A stretch of DNA of 64,000 nt from Propionivibrio dicarboxylicus (GCF_900099695.1 NZ_FNCY01000019.1:1-64000), one strand, 5' to 3'. Numbered from the stretch's first letter, positions 43,785 through 53,060 are shown. A program made the numbers and translations. Notes: generated by a model not told the origin, from the letters alone.

Positions 43785-44948
43785 TCAGAAGAATGTGACT
43801 TCGGACTCGGCGACTGCGCCATGCGCACCCGGATGGGCGTGGTCGTGCTGCTCGATCGTGGTGTACATGCGCTCGATCTCGGCAATCCACGCCGACACGT
43901 CGATCGGCACCGGAACACCGGCAGCGGACACGCTCGCTTCGTCGCGCTCGACCCGTTCCCGGAGCCGGTGAATACCGGAGACGACGGCATGAAGAATCTG
44001 GCTGACGCGATCCTGGAACTGCAGATGCACCATCACCGCCTCGATATGCTCGCGTACTTGCAGGCTACCGGCACTCATCCGTTCGGCATCCTCGCTGAGC
44101 TGACGGACCAGACCGCCGATGCGTTCGAGTACCGAGTGGATCGTCGTGCCGGAATCGTTCATCAGCGCGGTGTTCTGTGCCGACAAGTTCGACGCCGTGG
44201 TCAGCGCCGCCAGCGTCGCCTGGCTGACGGCATTGACCTTGACCTGGATTTCCTGCCCGAGCTTCCCGGACTGGCTCGACAGCTTGCGCACCTCATCGGC
44301 CACCACCGCGAACCCCCGCCCGGCCTCACCGGCGCGCGCCGCTTCGATGGCGGCGTTGAGCGCCAGCAGATTGGTCTGCTTGGCGATGTCGGCGACGCCT
44401 TCGGCCATGCGCTTGAGATCCTCATTGACGCCCGACAGCGCGTTGAACTGGTCGAACATCGGCTTTTGCGCCGCGAAGGCCTGCTCCAGACGTTCGAGCA
44501 TATGCACGAGTTCGCCGCGGGCGCCGTCGAGCACACCGACCACGCCCTGCTCGGACTCGGTCTGGTGCCGGTCGAGCATCTGGCGCAGTTCCGCCAGGAT
44601 CGCACCGAAGCCCTGCGTCAGTTCGCTACCGGCCGTTTCAGTCTGCAGGCGGGCGATATCGACGTGTTTGGCCCAGCGCACCATCGACGCTTCCGACGCC
44701 GCGTGCAAGCTGCTGACATACGGCAGCAGATCGGGAGCATCGCCCGGCGTGCCGGCCTCCGGCGCCGCCGCCTGCGTCGGGCGATGCTCCAGCACCGACA
44801 CCACGGCCATGGCGCCGACGAGCCCGGCGGCGAGCGCCAGGCCGAGCGTCAAGGACGCCTGGCTCCACACCAGCAGGCCGCCGCCTGCCACCGCGACGGC
44901 CATCGACCCCCAGCGCACCCGCTTCAACAGCGATTCAGGCTCGTTCAT
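43785..44948 (-). CDS. MCP-like signalling protein with CheZ-like QFQDxxxQ helix (cluster A)
   Basis: 387 residues. Two adjacent membrane helices (about 15-30 and 32-53) and no periplasmic sensor, then a coiled coil with a receptor hairpin tip ([19 protein letters not shown], about 190-208). At 310-317 it reads QFQDRVSQ, with Asp313 and Gln317 in the spacing Asp-x3-Gln of the CheZ phosphatase site (E. coli DFQDLTGQ). The C-terminus is VTFF. It may couple receptor-like assembly to CheY-P dephosphorylation; this is inferred. It overlaps the receiver gene upstream by ATGA. A parallel gene is at 53544-54845. Confidence 0.8.
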   Translation of the reverse strand: MNEPESLLKRVRWGSMAVAVAGGGLLVWSQASLTLGLALAAGLVGAMAVVSVLEHRPTQAAAPEAGTPGDAPDLLPYVSSLHAASEASMVRWAKHVDIARLQTETAGSELTQGFGAILAELRQMLDRHQTESEQGVVGVLDGARGELVHMLERLEQAFAAQKPMFDQFNALSGVNEDLKRMAEGVADIAKQTNLLALNAAIEAARAGEAGRGFAVVADEVRKLSSQSGKLGQEIQVKVNAVSQATLAALTTASNLSAQNTALMNDSGTTIHSVLERIGGLVRQLSEDAERMSAGSLQVREHIEAVMVHLQFQDRVSQILHAVVSGIHRLRERVERDEASVSAAGVPVPIDVSAWIAEIERMYTTIEQHDHAHPGAHGAVAESEVTFF

Positions 44949-45382
44949 GTCGCCTCCCGTTCTTCGGCCGCACCGATCGTCGTCCGCGTCGCGCCGGCGG
45001 CTTCCTCGGCCGGCGCGAACAGGCGCAGCTGAAGCTCACCCAGCACCCCGAGAAAGGTATCGATATCGCGCGATTTATCGAAGAAATAATCGGCGCCCAG
45101 GTCCAGGCAACGGGCGCGATATTCGGCATCGCCGTAATTGGTGAGAACGATGATGATCACATCGGGCAGCCGCGCCTTGACGTAATCCAGAACTGACAGA
45201 CCGCTGCCGCCGCGCAAGCGCAGGTCCAGCACGACGACATCCGGACGCTGCTGATCGACGCGCAAACGGGCATCAAGCTCCGTATCGGCCTCAGCCACGA
45301 TCTCACAGCCCGGGATGGCGCGGATCATGCCACGCAGCCGCTCCCGGAGCAGTCTCGAATCCTCGACAAGTAAGAGTTTCAT
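44945..45382 (-). CDS. Single-receiver response regulator
   Basis: 145 residues from the ATG at 45382. Receiver with acidic residues 7-8 (VEDSR), phosphoacceptor Asp53 ([12 protein letters not shown]) and the switch Thr in IVLTNYG; the usual Lys is present in FFDKSRD. The last 25 residues are Ala/Glu-rich with no output domain. It is nearer to NarL/NtrC-type receivers than to CheY. It follows the LuxR/kinase pair across a 147-bp gap with a large hairpin and overlaps the MCP-like gene, so it may be an extra phosphate sink or a target of the cluster kinases. Confidence 0.85.
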   Translation of the reverse strand: MKLLLVEDSRLLRERLRGMIRAIPGCEIVAEADTELDARLRVDQQRPDVVVLDLRLRGGSGLSVLDYVKARLPDVIIIVLTNYGDAEYRARCLDLGADYFFDKSRDIDTFLGVLGELQLRLFAPAEEAAGATRTTIGAAEEREAT

Positions 45383-45448
45383 GCTTGCACCCGCCAACAC
45401 CTTTCGACACGATGGGAGCAGTGTGCCGGGCGAGCGCACGCGACGAAA

Positions 45449-45489
45449 CCGGCCGGCGGCGACAGCGCCTGTCGGCCCCCGCCGGCCGG
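45449..45489 (-). promoter_or_regulatory. Very stable intercistronic hairpin
   Basis: A perfect 11-bp arm pair (CCGGCCGGCGG at 45449-45459 and its complement at 45479-45489) encloses an inner repeat (CGACAG/CTGTCG). It stands between the LuxR gene and the receiver gene. No T-tract; it may limit readthrough from the regulator pair into the che genes or shape mRNA processing. Confidence 0.45.
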
Positions 45490-45529
45490 CGTGTAGGAAT
45501 CGGACTACAGCACGGGAACCGGCCGGGGT

Positions 45530-46177
45530 TCAGCCTGGCGGCACATCCTCGAAGAGCGCGTGGCGGACACCGTAGCGCACCAGTTCGGCGACGCTGGTCA
45601 TGCCCATCTTCTGAAACAGGCGCGTCTTGTAGGTGCTCACCGTTTTCGGGCTCAGGTTGAGGCGCTGGGCGATCTCGACGACGCCGTCACCGGCCGCCAG
45701 CTGGCGAAAGATCTGGAACTCGCGGTCGGACAAGCTTTCGTGCGGCGCCCGGTCATCCTTGACGATGAGGCCGTAGGCCAGTTCGCCGGCCACTTCCGGG
45801 CTGATGAAATGGCCGCCGGCGGCGACCTTGCGGATGGCGCTGATCAATTGGGCCGAGGCGCTGTCCTTGCACAGATAGCCCGCCGCACCGGCGCGAATCG
45901 TGCGGATCGCATACTCGTCTTCCTTGTACATGCTGAGGATGAGGATCGGCAGTCGCGGCGCCTCGGCGCGAATCTGCCGGATCAGATCGACGCCGCTGCG
46001 TCCCGGCATCGACATGTCGAGCAGCAGGATGTCCCAGCCGCCTTCGCGCACCCGCGCCAGCGTCTCGAAACCGTCGCCCGCCTCGCCTTTCACCGCCATG
46101 TCGCGGCTGGCCGCGAGAATCTGCTTCAGCCCCTCGCGCACAAGCGTGTGGTCATCGGCAATCAGGATCCGGATCAT
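45530..46177 (-). CDS. NarL/LuxR family response regulator
   Basis: 215 residues. Receiver with Asp54 (LLLDMSMPG) and Lys in LCKDSAS; C-terminal LuxR-type helix-turn-helix at about 148-205 (LSDREFQIFRQLAAG... ISEIA-like VVEIAQRLNLSPKTVSTYKTR). It starts within the last four bases of the kinase gene (ATGA overlap), so the two form a two-component pair. It is a DNA-binding regulator that could control the nearby che promoters, possibly through the TACGTA-containing element at 47400; that link is inferred from proximity. Confidence 0.92.
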   Translation of the reverse strand: MIRILIADDHTLVREGLKQILAASRDMAVKGEAGDGFETLARVREGGWDILLLDMSMPGRSGVDLIRQIRAEAPRLPILILSMYKEDEYAIRTIRAGAAGYLCKDSASAQLISAIRKVAAGGHFISPEVAGELAYGLIVKDDRAPHESLSDREFQIFRQLAAGDGVVEIAQRLNLSPKTVSTYKTRLFQKMGMTSVAELVRYGVRHALFEDVPPG

Positions 46178-47271
46178 GCCGCCCCCCCGCCCGACCTCGG
46201 GAGACGCACCTCGATATGCGTGCCGCGTCCCGGCGCGCTGTCGATCGTCACCGTCCCGCGCAGCAGGCTGACGCGTTCGCGGATGCCGACGATGCCGAAC
46301 GACTGGCGCGTCTCGGTCGGTTCCGGCGGCAGCCCGCGCCCGTCATCGGCAATCGTCACGAGGAGATCGCCGTCGCGCTCGTCGAGCGCGACCATCGCGT
46401 GACTCGCCTCGGCATGGCGGGCGATATTGGTCAGCGCCTCCTGCACGATGCGGAAGATCGCCGTCGACATCGGCTCGTCGAGGCCGAAATCCTCACACGA
46501 CAGGGACAGATCGCAGAGGATCCCGAACTGCCGCGAGAAGCGCCGCGCATAGCTCGCCAACGCCGCCTCGAGGCCGAGATCGTCGAGCATGCCGGGCCGC
46601 AGGTCCTCGCAGATGCGCCGCACCGAATCGACCGTCGTGTTGAGCATCGTGTCGATCGTCGCCAGGCGTTCGGCGATCATCGGATCGCGCGTGGACAAAC
46701 TGGTCGTCAGCGCGTTGAAATCGATGCGCAGCGCCGTCAGGCTCTGGCCCAGTTCGTCGTGCAATTCGCGGGCGAAGCGGCGCCGGTCTTCCTCGCGCAC
46801 GCGCAACAGGAACTCCGACAGGCGGCGCAGATGCGCTTCGCTCGCCTCAAGTTCGCGCGTCCGCTGGGCGACCCGCTGTTCGAGATGGCGGCGAATGCGG
46901 AACAGATTGGCGTGGGCACGCGCCCGGCCAAGCACCTCGCCGACGAAAAATGGCTTGCCGACATAGTCCACACCGCCGGCATCGAACGCGGCAATGCGAT
47001 CGGCCTGACTGTCGGACGCACTGACAAAGATCACCGGTATGTCGCCGGTCTTTGGGTCGGCCTTGAGCCGCCGGCAGACCTCATAGCCGTCCATGACCGG
47101 CATATATACGTCGAGCATGATGAGATCGAGCGTTTCCCGCGCCACGATCTCCAGCGCGGCCGGACCGGATTGCGCGCTCCAGACCCGAAAGCCGTCCTGT
47201 TCCAGGATGGACTGCAGCAGGACAAGATTGTCGCTGTTGTCATCGACGATGAGAACGGCTGTCGAGTCCAT
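46174..47271 (-). CDS. Receiver-histidine kinase hybrid (NarX/DegS-type HisKA_3)
   Basis: 365 residues. N-terminal receiver with Asp54 (LIMLDVYMP) and KPF; linker coiled coil 125-155; HisKA_3 dimerisation domain with the phosphoryl His171 in RRFARELHDELGQ; HATPase domain with EALTNIARHAEA and ADDGRGLPP. No membrane segment, so it is cytoplasmic and takes its input through its receiver, perhaps from CheA. It pairs with the LuxR regulator just downstream. It is the first gene of the minus-strand chemosensory set, facing the plus-strand set across the 294-bp control region. Confidence 0.92.
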   Translation of the reverse strand: MDSTAVLIVDDNSDNLVLLQSILEQDGFRVWSAQSGPAALEIVARETLDLIMLDVYMPVMDGYEVCRRLKADPKTGDIPVIFVSASDSQADRIAAFDAGGVDYVGKPFFVGEVLGRARAHANLFRIRRHLEQRVAQRTRELEASEAHLRRLSEFLLRVREEDRRRFARELHDELGQSLTALRIDFNALTTSLSTRDPMIAERLATIDTMLNTTVDSVRRICEDLRPGMLDDLGLEAALASYARRFSRQFGILCDLSLSCEDFGLDEPMSTAIFRIVQEALTNIARHAEASHAMVALDERDGDLLVTIADDGRGLPPEPTETRQSFGIVGIRERVSLLRGTVTIDSAPGRGTHIEVRLPRSGGGAA

Positions 47272-47565
47272 CAGCCGCTCACCGCACGGGACCGGTTGGG
47301 AAAGGCCAGGGCAGCGGGCATCGAATCATCACGTCATCATTTAATCAAAACGCCTACTTTATGCAAGGAGCGTCAGGAGTCAACTGCTTTGGCGGGCCAA
47401 CTACGTAGTTTCCGCAAAAAGTTGCAGAAATTACGGATGCACAGGGAACGGCGACTCTGGGAGCATGTCGGGAGAGGATCAAAACGTGCGGGGAGGCACG
47501 GGTGCTCTGCGCATACGCGCGACACCGTCGCAACATCCTTTTTGCACGCATCGCTGGAGAATGAA
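47272..47565. other. Divergent control region between the two chemosensory gene sets
   Basis: A 294-bp stretch without a supported gene (frames here lack start sites). It contains the 44-bp element at 47400-47443 and the leader of the HPt gene. No convincing sigma70 or flagellar sigma28 promoter was found on either strand. Confidence 0.55.
47400..47443 (+). promoter_or_regulatory. 44-bp conserved che upstream element, copy 1
   Basis: Begins with the perfect palindrome ACTACGTAGT, then TTTCCGCAAA, a TTGC block and ends ACGGATGCACA. It matches 53017-53060 in 34 of 44 positions without gaps. Both copies lie about 110-125 bp before a plus-strand che gene, so it is probably a promoter or activator site. 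Confidence 0.6.
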
Positions 47566-47985
47566 ATGAACGAAGTCAAACAGGACGCCGCCGTCCGGCA
47601 GCAGGAGAGCGCCGGCACGACATCGACATCATCCGCGCTGGCATCGCTGCGCCGGATTCGTATCGACGAGGCGCTTGCCCGTTTCGGTGGCGACCAGGAA
47701 CGCTACATCCACTGGCTGATCGAATTCACCGAGCATGGCCCGAATGCCGCGGCGCAGATCCGGCAGGCAATCACCAACGGCACCATCGACGCCGCGACCA
47801 AGCTTGCCCACGCGCTCAAGGGCCGGACCGGCATGCTCGGCATGGGCGAATTGCACGCCATCTGCCAGACGCTCGAACTGGCCTTGCGCAGCGGCGACCC
47901 GCCCCTGATGTGGCTGGAAGAACTGGAAACCGCCGTCGACGAAATGCGCGCGCAGATCACGACGGCACTCGGACCGGGGCGCTGA
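47566..47985 (+). CDS. Histidine phosphotransfer (HPt) protein
   Basis: 139 residues from the ATG at 47566 with GGAGA 5 bp upstream. A disordered N-terminus of about 30 is followed by a helical HPt domain with the phosphoacceptor His82 in AHALKGRTGMLGM. It is a free phosphate shuttle and could connect the hybrid kinase encoded across the control region, or CheA, with the receiver proteins of this operon. It is the first gene of the plus-strand set. The long open frame upstream of it is only the shadow of the kinase gene. Confidence 0.88.
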   Translation: MNEVKQDAAVRQQESAGTTSTSSALASLRRIRIDEALARFGGDQERYIHWLIEFTEHGPNAAAQIRQAITNGTIDAATKLAHALKGRTGMLGMGELHAICQTLELALRSGDPPLMWLEELETAVDEMRAQITTALGPGR

Positions 47986-48021
47986 CCCGAACCGATCAAC
48001 GCAGAAGGCCTTCCCGACACT

Positions 48022-49149
48022 ATGCCCACATCCTTTTCCGTCTACGTCGTCGATGATGACCCAGTCGTGCTCGAGGTCATTGGTACCATCCTGAAGGACG
48101 ACTGCCGCATCAGCACCTTTACCAGCGTCGAAGACTGCCAGGTGAAGCTGGCCGACGAAAAGCCGGATCTCTTCCTGCTCGACGTCAATTTGCCCGGCCT
48201 CGACGGCTACACCTTCTGCCGCGCGCTCAAGGACGACTTCCCGACGCACCGGATCCCGGTCATCTTCGTCTCCTCGAAGGACACCATCGAGGAGCGCCTG
48301 CAGGGCTACGACGCCGGCGGCGAGGATTTCATCGTCAAGCCCTTCGCCCCCGAGGAACTGCGGCGCAAGGTCAAGGTGGCGCAAGCCCTGATCGCCGACC
48401 ACAAGGCGCTTGCCGGCCAGATCGAGGAAGCCGAGATGCTGTCCTCGCTGATCATGGCCAGCATGGATGAGACGGGCATCCTGCTCCAGTTCATGAGCAA
48501 GCTGATCGGCATGGAAAGCTGCGAGGAAATCGCCGGCGAACTGCTCGAACTGCTGCGCCGCTACCGGCTCGACGGCGTCGTCCAGACCCGCTTCGACGGT
48601 GTCACGGAAACACTCAGCAGCAGCGGCAAGAACATGCCGCTCGAAGTCTCGATCATCGAGCATGTGCGCGACCAGGGGCGCATTTTCGAATTCCGCCGCC
48701 GCAGCGTGCACAACTTCGAACGCGTCACCCTGATGATCAACAACCTGCCGATCGAGGATCCGGACTATTGCGGACGCCTGCGCGACCACCTTTCGGTCGC
48801 CGCCCAGGGCGCCGATTCGCGCCTCAAGGCCATGCAGGCAGAGCAAAGCAGCCGACGGGCACAAATAGCGCTGCTCGGCGCGCTCGACAGCATCGGCGAG
48901 AGCCTGCGCGAGTTGCAGGCGGCCGAGGACGTCAAGTCGACGACCAGTTCGTCCCTGATCGTCGAACTGCAGAAGACCTTGATCGACTCCTTCTACCGCC
49001 TCGGTCTGACCGACAACCAGGAAAAATTCCTGCAGGAACTCGTCGGCGAATTCATGGCGCGCATGGCGGCTCAACTCAACAGCGGGGTCGAGACGCGCGA
49101 AACGCTGCAGCGCCTGCTGGCGAAGCTGGGGGAACTGCGCGGTCAGTGA
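48022..49149 (+). CDS. Response regulator with unrecognised C-terminal output region
   Basis: 375 residues. Receiver 1-125 with Asp54 (FLLDVNLPG), switch Ser in FVSSKD and Lys in IVKPF. Residues 140-270 look like a degenerate GAF-type domain (SKLIGMESCEEIAGELLELL, then VTLMINNLPIEDPDYCGRLRDHL), and 275-375 is a long helical, coiled-coil-like tail. No DNA-binding, GGDEF, EAL or PP2C motif. Proteins of this layout occur beside chemosensory genes, but I do not know a defined function. It sits between the HPt and the cheD-cheR-cheD block, so it may be an HPt partner or an array scaffold. Confidence 0.8.
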   Translation: MPTSFSVYVVDDDPVVLEVIGTILKDDCRISTFTSVEDCQVKLADEKPDLFLLDVNLPGLDGYTFCRALKDDFPTHRIPVIFVSSKDTIEERLQGYDAGGEDFIVKPFAPEELRRKVKVAQALIADHKALAGQIEEAEMLSSLIMASMDETGILLQFMSKLIGMESCEEIAGELLELLRRYRLDGVVQTRFDGVTETLSSSGKNMPLEVSIIEHVRDQGRIFEFRRRSVHNFERVTLMINNLPIEDPDYCGRLRDHLSVAAQGADSRLKAMQAEQSSRRAQIALLGALDSIGESLRELQAAEDVKSTTSSSLIVELQKTLIDSFYRLGLTDNQEKFLQELVGEFMARMAAQLNSGVETRETLQRLLAKLGELRGQ

Positions 49150-49164
49150 CGCGTGGAGACGCGG

Positions 49165-49758
49165 ATGGACTACGCGAAAATGCCGGCCCGGGAAATCGAG
49201 CGCCTTGCGCGCAACGTGCATCCGGGCGCCTGGACCATCGATTCGTCGCAGCCGCTGGCGACGCTGCTCGGTTCCTGCGTCGCCGTCTGCCTCTACGATC
49301 CGCTGCTCCGGGTCGGCGGCATCAACCATTTCATGCTGCCCGACCTCGCCCGCAGCCGGCACGGCGACGTCGATAGCCTGCTGTCCGGCAACTTCGCCAT
49401 GGAAGCCTTGCTCAACGCCCTGCTCGGCAAGGGCGCCAAGAAGGTCCGGCTGCAGGCCAAGGCCTTCGGCGGCGGCACCATCATCGATACCGACGGCGGT
49501 TCGCTCAGCATCGGCATGCGCAACGCCAATTTCGCCAAGGAATGGCTCGAACGCGAGAGCATTCCGCTGACATCTTCTGATTTCCTCGGCCCCTGGTCGC
49601 GCAAGATCATTTTTCTTCCGACTACCGGCGACGCCTTCTGCAAGCGGATGGTAACCAACATGGCCACAGCCGAGGTCATTGCCCGCGAAGAAAAGGCCTA
49701 CGCGCAGACGCTGCTGCAGAAGCCTGCCGCCACCGACAAGAAGATCGAGCTATTCTGA
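49165..49758 (+). CDS. cheD: Chemoreceptor glutamine deamidase CheD, copy 1
   Basis: 197 residues from the ATG at 49165 (GGAG 6 bp upstream); a GTG at 49153 would add four residues. The catalytic pair is Cys38 in LATLLGSCVAVCLYD and His55 in GGINHFMLP; the Thr/Ser of KAFGGGT is present. CheD deamidates receptor glutamines and in some species stimulates CheC. The C-terminus ends IELF, like the MCP-like protein at 53544-54845. It is coupled to cheR by a TGATG overlap. A second CheD follows cheR. Confidence 0.93.
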   Translation: MDYAKMPAREIERLARNVHPGAWTIDSSQPLATLLGSCVAVCLYDPLLRVGGINHFMLPDLARSRHGDVDSLLSGNFAMEALLNALLGKGAKKVRLQAKAFGGGTIIDTDGGSLSIGMRNANFAKEWLERESIPLTSSDFLGPWSRKIIFLPTTGDAFCKRMVTNMATAEVIAREEKAYAQTLLQKPAATDKKIELF

Positions 49759-50567
49759 TGTCCGACGCCCCCATCACTGCCCAGGAATTCGCGCTGTTCC
49801 AGCGCCTTATCTACAAGATCGCCGGGATCAGCCTGAGCGATGCCAAGCGCGTGTTGCTCGTCGGCCGGCTGACGCGTCGTCTCAAGCACCACGGACTCGA
49901 GACCTTCAGCCAGTACTACCGCCTGCTGCAAAGCGGCGAGCAGCCGGAAGAACTGCAGACCATGGTGGACCTGCTCACCACCAACGAGACCTATTTCTTC
50001 CGCGAACCCAAGCACTTCGAGTTCCTGCGCGACGAGATCGTCGCCCGACGCAACAGCCCGACGACCTTCCGGGTCTGGAGCGCCGCCAGCTCGAGCGGCG
50101 AGGAAGCCTACTCGATCGCCATGACGCTGGCCGATTCGATGCAGGGCAAGAACTGGGAGATCGTCGGCTCCGACATCAGCACGCAAGTGCTGCGCCGGGC
50201 CGCCGCCGGCCACTACTCTCTGGCCCGCACCGAAGGTATCCCGAGCGAATTTCTCAAGCGCTATTGCCTGCGCGGCGTGCGCGCCAACGAAGGCACGCTG
50301 CTCATCGCCCCGGAACTCCGCCAGCGTGTCAGCTTCCACCAGATCAACCTGACGCTGCACGTCGACGCCGACATCGGCGAATTCGACGTCATATTCCTGC
50401 GCAATGTTATGATCTACTTCGATCCGGATACGAAGACGCGGGTCGTGCATAACCTGCTACCGCGGCTCAAGTCGGGCGGTTACCTGTTCATCGGCCATTC
50501 CGAAACACTCAACGGCATCACCGACCGGGTCCAGAGCGTCGAACCGACGATTTACCGAAAACCATGA
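49758..50567 (+). CDS. cheR: Chemoreceptor glutamate methyltransferase CheR
   Basis: 269 residues. N-terminal helical domain (FQRLIYKIAGISLSDAKRVLLVGRL), then the S-adenosylmethionine-binding fold with TTNETYFFREP, VWSAASSSGEEAYSIAM, GSDIST, and FDVIFLRNVMIYF. It methylates receptor glutamates; the MCPs of the window carry C-terminal tether peptides that could dock it. It is the only cheR seen and is held between two cheD genes by overlaps of one and four bases, which implies coupled translation. Confidence 0.95.
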   Translation: MSDAPITAQEFALFQRLIYKIAGISLSDAKRVLLVGRLTRRLKHHGLETFSQYYRLLQSGEQPEELQTMVDLLTTNETYFFREPKHFEFLRDEIVARRNSPTTFRVWSAASSSGEEAYSIAMTLADSMQGKNWEIVGSDISTQVLRRAAAGHYSLARTEGIPSEFLKRYCLRGVRANEGTLLIAPELRQRVSFHQINLTLHVDADIGEFDVIFLRNVMIYFDPDTKTRVVHNLLPRLKSGGYLFIGHSETLNGITDRVQSVEPTIYRKP

Positions 50568-51094
50568 AGACGATTCCCAACGCCGATTTCGAGACCGTCG
50601 TCCTGCACGCCGGCGATTTCTACTTCGGTGGCGGACGCACGCGCATCTCGACCCTGCTCGGCTCCTGCGTCTCGATCGCCTTGTGGCACCCGCGCCTGCG
50701 CATCGGCGGCATGTGCCACTACATGATGGAAGCGCGCCCGCGCCCCAGCGACGAAACGCTCGACGGCCGCTACGGCAGCGAAGCCTTCCTGATGTTCCTG
50801 CAGCACATCACCCGCACCGCCACGCAACCCGGCGACTACCAGGCCAAGCTCTTCGGCGGCGGCAACATGTTCAACGCAGAACGCGGCAAGAGCCCGGAAA
50901 TCGGCGCCCGCAACATCGAATGCGGCAAGCAGTTCCTCGCCGACCACAACATTCCGCTGATTTCCTCCCATGTCGGCGGCAGCGGCCGGCGCAAGCTCCA
51001 TTTCGACCTCTGGACCGGCGACGTCTGGCTGGCCTTCCCGGAAGGCGAAGGCGCCCACGTCCACACGCATCGAGGCAAGCGCGACCATGGCTGA
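50564..51094 (+). CDS. cheD: Chemoreceptor glutamine deamidase CheD, copy 2
   Basis: 176 residues starting in an ATGA overlap with cheR. Catalytic Cys35 ([15 protein letters not shown]) and His52 (GGMCHYMM) are intact, followed by KLFGGGNMF. It is clearly different from copy 1 (longer insertion [16 protein letters not shown], no IELF tail), so the copies are likely to have separate receptors or partners. It overlaps the cheB start by 8 bp. Confidence 0.93.
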   Translation: MKTIPNADFETVVLHAGDFYFGGGRTRISTLLGSCVSIALWHPRLRIGGMCHYMMEARPRPSDETLDGRYGSEAFLMFLQHITRTATQPGDYQAKLFGGGNMFNAERGKSPEIGARNIECGKQFLADHNIPLISSHVGGSGRRKLHFDLWTGDVWLAFPEGEGAHVHTHRGKRDHG

Positions 51095-52160
51095 ACGCAT
51101 CAAGGTCATGATCATCGACGACTCGGCCGTCGTCCGCCAGGTGGTGACCCAGGCACTCGCCGCCGACTCGGGCATCGAGGTCGTCGGCGCCGCGTCCGAC
51201 CCGGTCTTCGCAATGAGCCGGATGCAGACTGTCTGGCCCGACGTGATCATCCTCGACATCGAGATGCCGCGCATGGACGGCATCACCTTCCTCAAGAAGC
51301 TCATGGCCGAACGTCCGACGCCGACAATCATCTGCTCCTCGCTCGCCGAACGCGGCGCCAGCGCCACCTTTGCCGCGCTCGAAGCCGGCGCGGTCTCGGT
51401 CATCACCAAGCCGAAGCTCGGTCTCAAGAGCTTTCTCGAAGACTCGGCCAATGACATCGTCCAGGCCGTGCGCAGCGCCGCCCGCGCCAATCCGCGCGTT
51501 CTGAGCGCAGTGCGCAAACCGGTCGCGGTAGCGGCAGCGCCCTCCGAGCGCAACCTTGCGCTCGAGCGCACCACCGACCAGGTGATCGCCATCGGCACCT
51601 CGACCGGCGGCACCATCGCACTCGAATCGGTGCTCACCCAACTCCCCGCCACCACGCTCGGCATCGTCATCGTCCAGCACATGCCGGCGATGTTCACCGC
51701 GATGTTCTCCGAACGCCTCAACGACCTCTGCCAGATCGAAGTGCGCGAAGCCCGCCACGGCGACCGCGTCATCCCCGGCCGCGCCCTGATCGCCCCAGGC
51801 GGAAAGCATATGACGCTGCGTCGCAACGGCGCCCAATACGTCGTCGACGTCGCCGACGGGCCGCTCATCAACCGGCACAAGCCTTCGGTCGACGTGCTCT
51901 TCCGCTCGGTCGCCAAGATCGCCGGTGCCAATGCGCTTGGCATCATCATGACCGGCATGGGCGACGACGGCGCGCGCGGCATGCGCGAAATGCATGACGC
52001 CGGCGCACGCACCATCGCCCAGGACGAAGCCAGCTGCGTCGTCTTCGGCATGCCGAAGGAAGCGATCAAGCTCGGTGCCGTCGACCAGGTCATCCCGCTC
52101 GACCAGATCCCGGCCGCGATCATCGGCCACTCGGCCCGCCATCTCAAAGGAGACAGCTGA
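51087..52160 (+). CDS. cheB: Chemoreceptor glutamate methylesterase CheB (cluster B)
   Basis: 357 residues from the ATG at 51087; the frame is open further upstream inside cheD but without support. Receiver with Asp57, linker about 130-165, esterase domain with Ser172 (GTSTGG), the VQHMPAMFT histidine and GMGDDGARG aspartate. It resembles the cluster A CheB throughout. It is followed by the HDOD gene with a TGATG overlap. Confidence 0.95.
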   Translation: MAERIKVMIIDDSAVVRQVVTQALAADSGIEVVGAASDPVFAMSRMQTVWPDVIILDIEMPRMDGITFLKKLMAERPTPTIICSSLAERGASATFAALEAGAVSVITKPKLGLKSFLEDSANDIVQAVRSAARANPRVLSAVRKPVAVAAAPSERNLALERTTDQVIAIGTSTGGTIALESVLTQLPATTLGIVIVQHMPAMFTAMFSERLNDLCQIEVREARHGDRVIPGRALIAPGGKHMTLRRNGAQYVVDVADGPLINRHKPSVDVLFRSVAKIAGANALGIIMTGMGDDGARGMREMHDAGARTIAQDEASCVVFGMPKEAIKLGAVDQVIPLDQIPAAIIGHSARHLKGDS

Positions 52161-52999
52161 TGGACGCCCCGTCTGCCCTGGAACGGATCGCTGCCGACGC
52201 GGCGCGCGGCGACATCGTCTTCCCGACCCACACCGACATCGCCTTGCGCGTACAGCGCCAGCTCGACGATCCCGACTGCAGCAGCGAATCGCTCGTCAAG
52301 CTGCTGGCAGCCGAACCGCTGCTCTCGGCGCGCGTGCTCTCGCTCGCCAACTCGACCGCCTACAATCCGGGCGGCCGCAGCATCGCCGACCTCAAGAACG
52401 CTATCGCGCGCATCGGTTACGCCGCCCTGCGCGCGCTGACCGCCTCGATCGTCGTCCGTCAGATGCAGGGCATGTCGGGCAATCCGGCGCACCGCGCCAT
52501 CGCCGCCCGCCTCTGGGAGCACACCACGCACGTCGCCTCGCTCGCCCGCCTGCTGGCCCGCCGCGTCACCCGGCAGAACCCGGACGCCGCCTTTTTTGCC
52601 GGCATCGTGCATGAAGTCGGCAGCTTCTACCTGATCTCGCGCGCCGCCGCCTACCCCGGCCTGCTCGAAGGCGACCACACGCTGGAAGCCTGGTGCGGCG
52701 ACGGCGAGGCGCTGGTCGGACGCGCCGTGCTCAAGGCGCTCGACGCGCCGGCATCGGTCGCCGACGCCATGGAGGTGCTCTGGGGCGGCTATCTCGCCAT
52801 GCCGCCGTCCTCGCTCGGCGACACCCTGCTGCTCGCCAACGAACTGGCGCCGGTCGAGTCGCCGCTCGACGCCCTTGAAAGCATGAGCCGCAAGGGGATG
52901 CCGGTCGAACTCGAACTCCTCATCAATGACGAAACACTAACGTCGATTCTGGCCGAATCGGCCGACGAAGTGCAGTCCCTGCGCCAGGCGCTGGCCTGA
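52160..52999 (+). CDS. HDOD-domain protein
   Basis: 279 residues, coupled to cheB by a one-base overlap and with AAAGGAG upstream. The HDOD fold is indicated by the start FPTHTDIALRVQRQL, the LLAAEPLLSARVLSLANSTAYN segment, RSIADLKNAIARIGYAALRAL and FFAGIVHEVGSFYL; the metal-binding HD pair of true HD hydrolases is reduced (HEVG). HDOD proteins are signalling scaffolds often beside chemotaxis and cyclic-di-GMP genes, and several affect flagellar genes. It is the last gene before the second copy of the 44-bp element. Confidence 0.88.
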   Translation: MDAPSALERIAADAARGDIVFPTHTDIALRVQRQLDDPDCSSESLVKLLAAEPLLSARVLSLANSTAYNPGGRSIADLKNAIARIGYAALRALTASIVVRQMQGMSGNPAHRAIAARLWEHTTHVASLARLLARRVTRQNPDAAFFAGIVHEVGSFYLISRAAAYPGLLEGDHTLEAWCGDGEALVGRAVLKALDAPASVADAMEVLWGGYLAMPPSSLGDTLLLANELAPVESPLDALESMSRKGMPVELELLINDETLTSILAESADEVQSLRQALA

Positions 53000-53016
53000 C
53001 GCAGGAGACCCGTAAT

Positions 53017-53060
53017 ACTACGTAGTTCCCGCAAATTCTTGCGGTTTCCACGGATGCACA
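53017..53060 (+). promoter_or_regulatory. 44-bp conserved che upstream element, copy 2
   Basis: Palindrome ACTACGTAGT followed by TCCCGCAAA, TTGCGG and ACGGATGCACA; 34 of 44 positions equal copy 1 at 47400-47443. It lies in the 169-bp gap between the HDOD gene and cheY, so the second half of the plus-strand set probably has its own promoter here. Confidence 0.6.

Noticed and set aside
47272-47565. Flagellar sigma28 promoter for the che genes
   Set aside because: No TAAAG-type -35 or GCCGATAA-type -10 pair was found in either direction.
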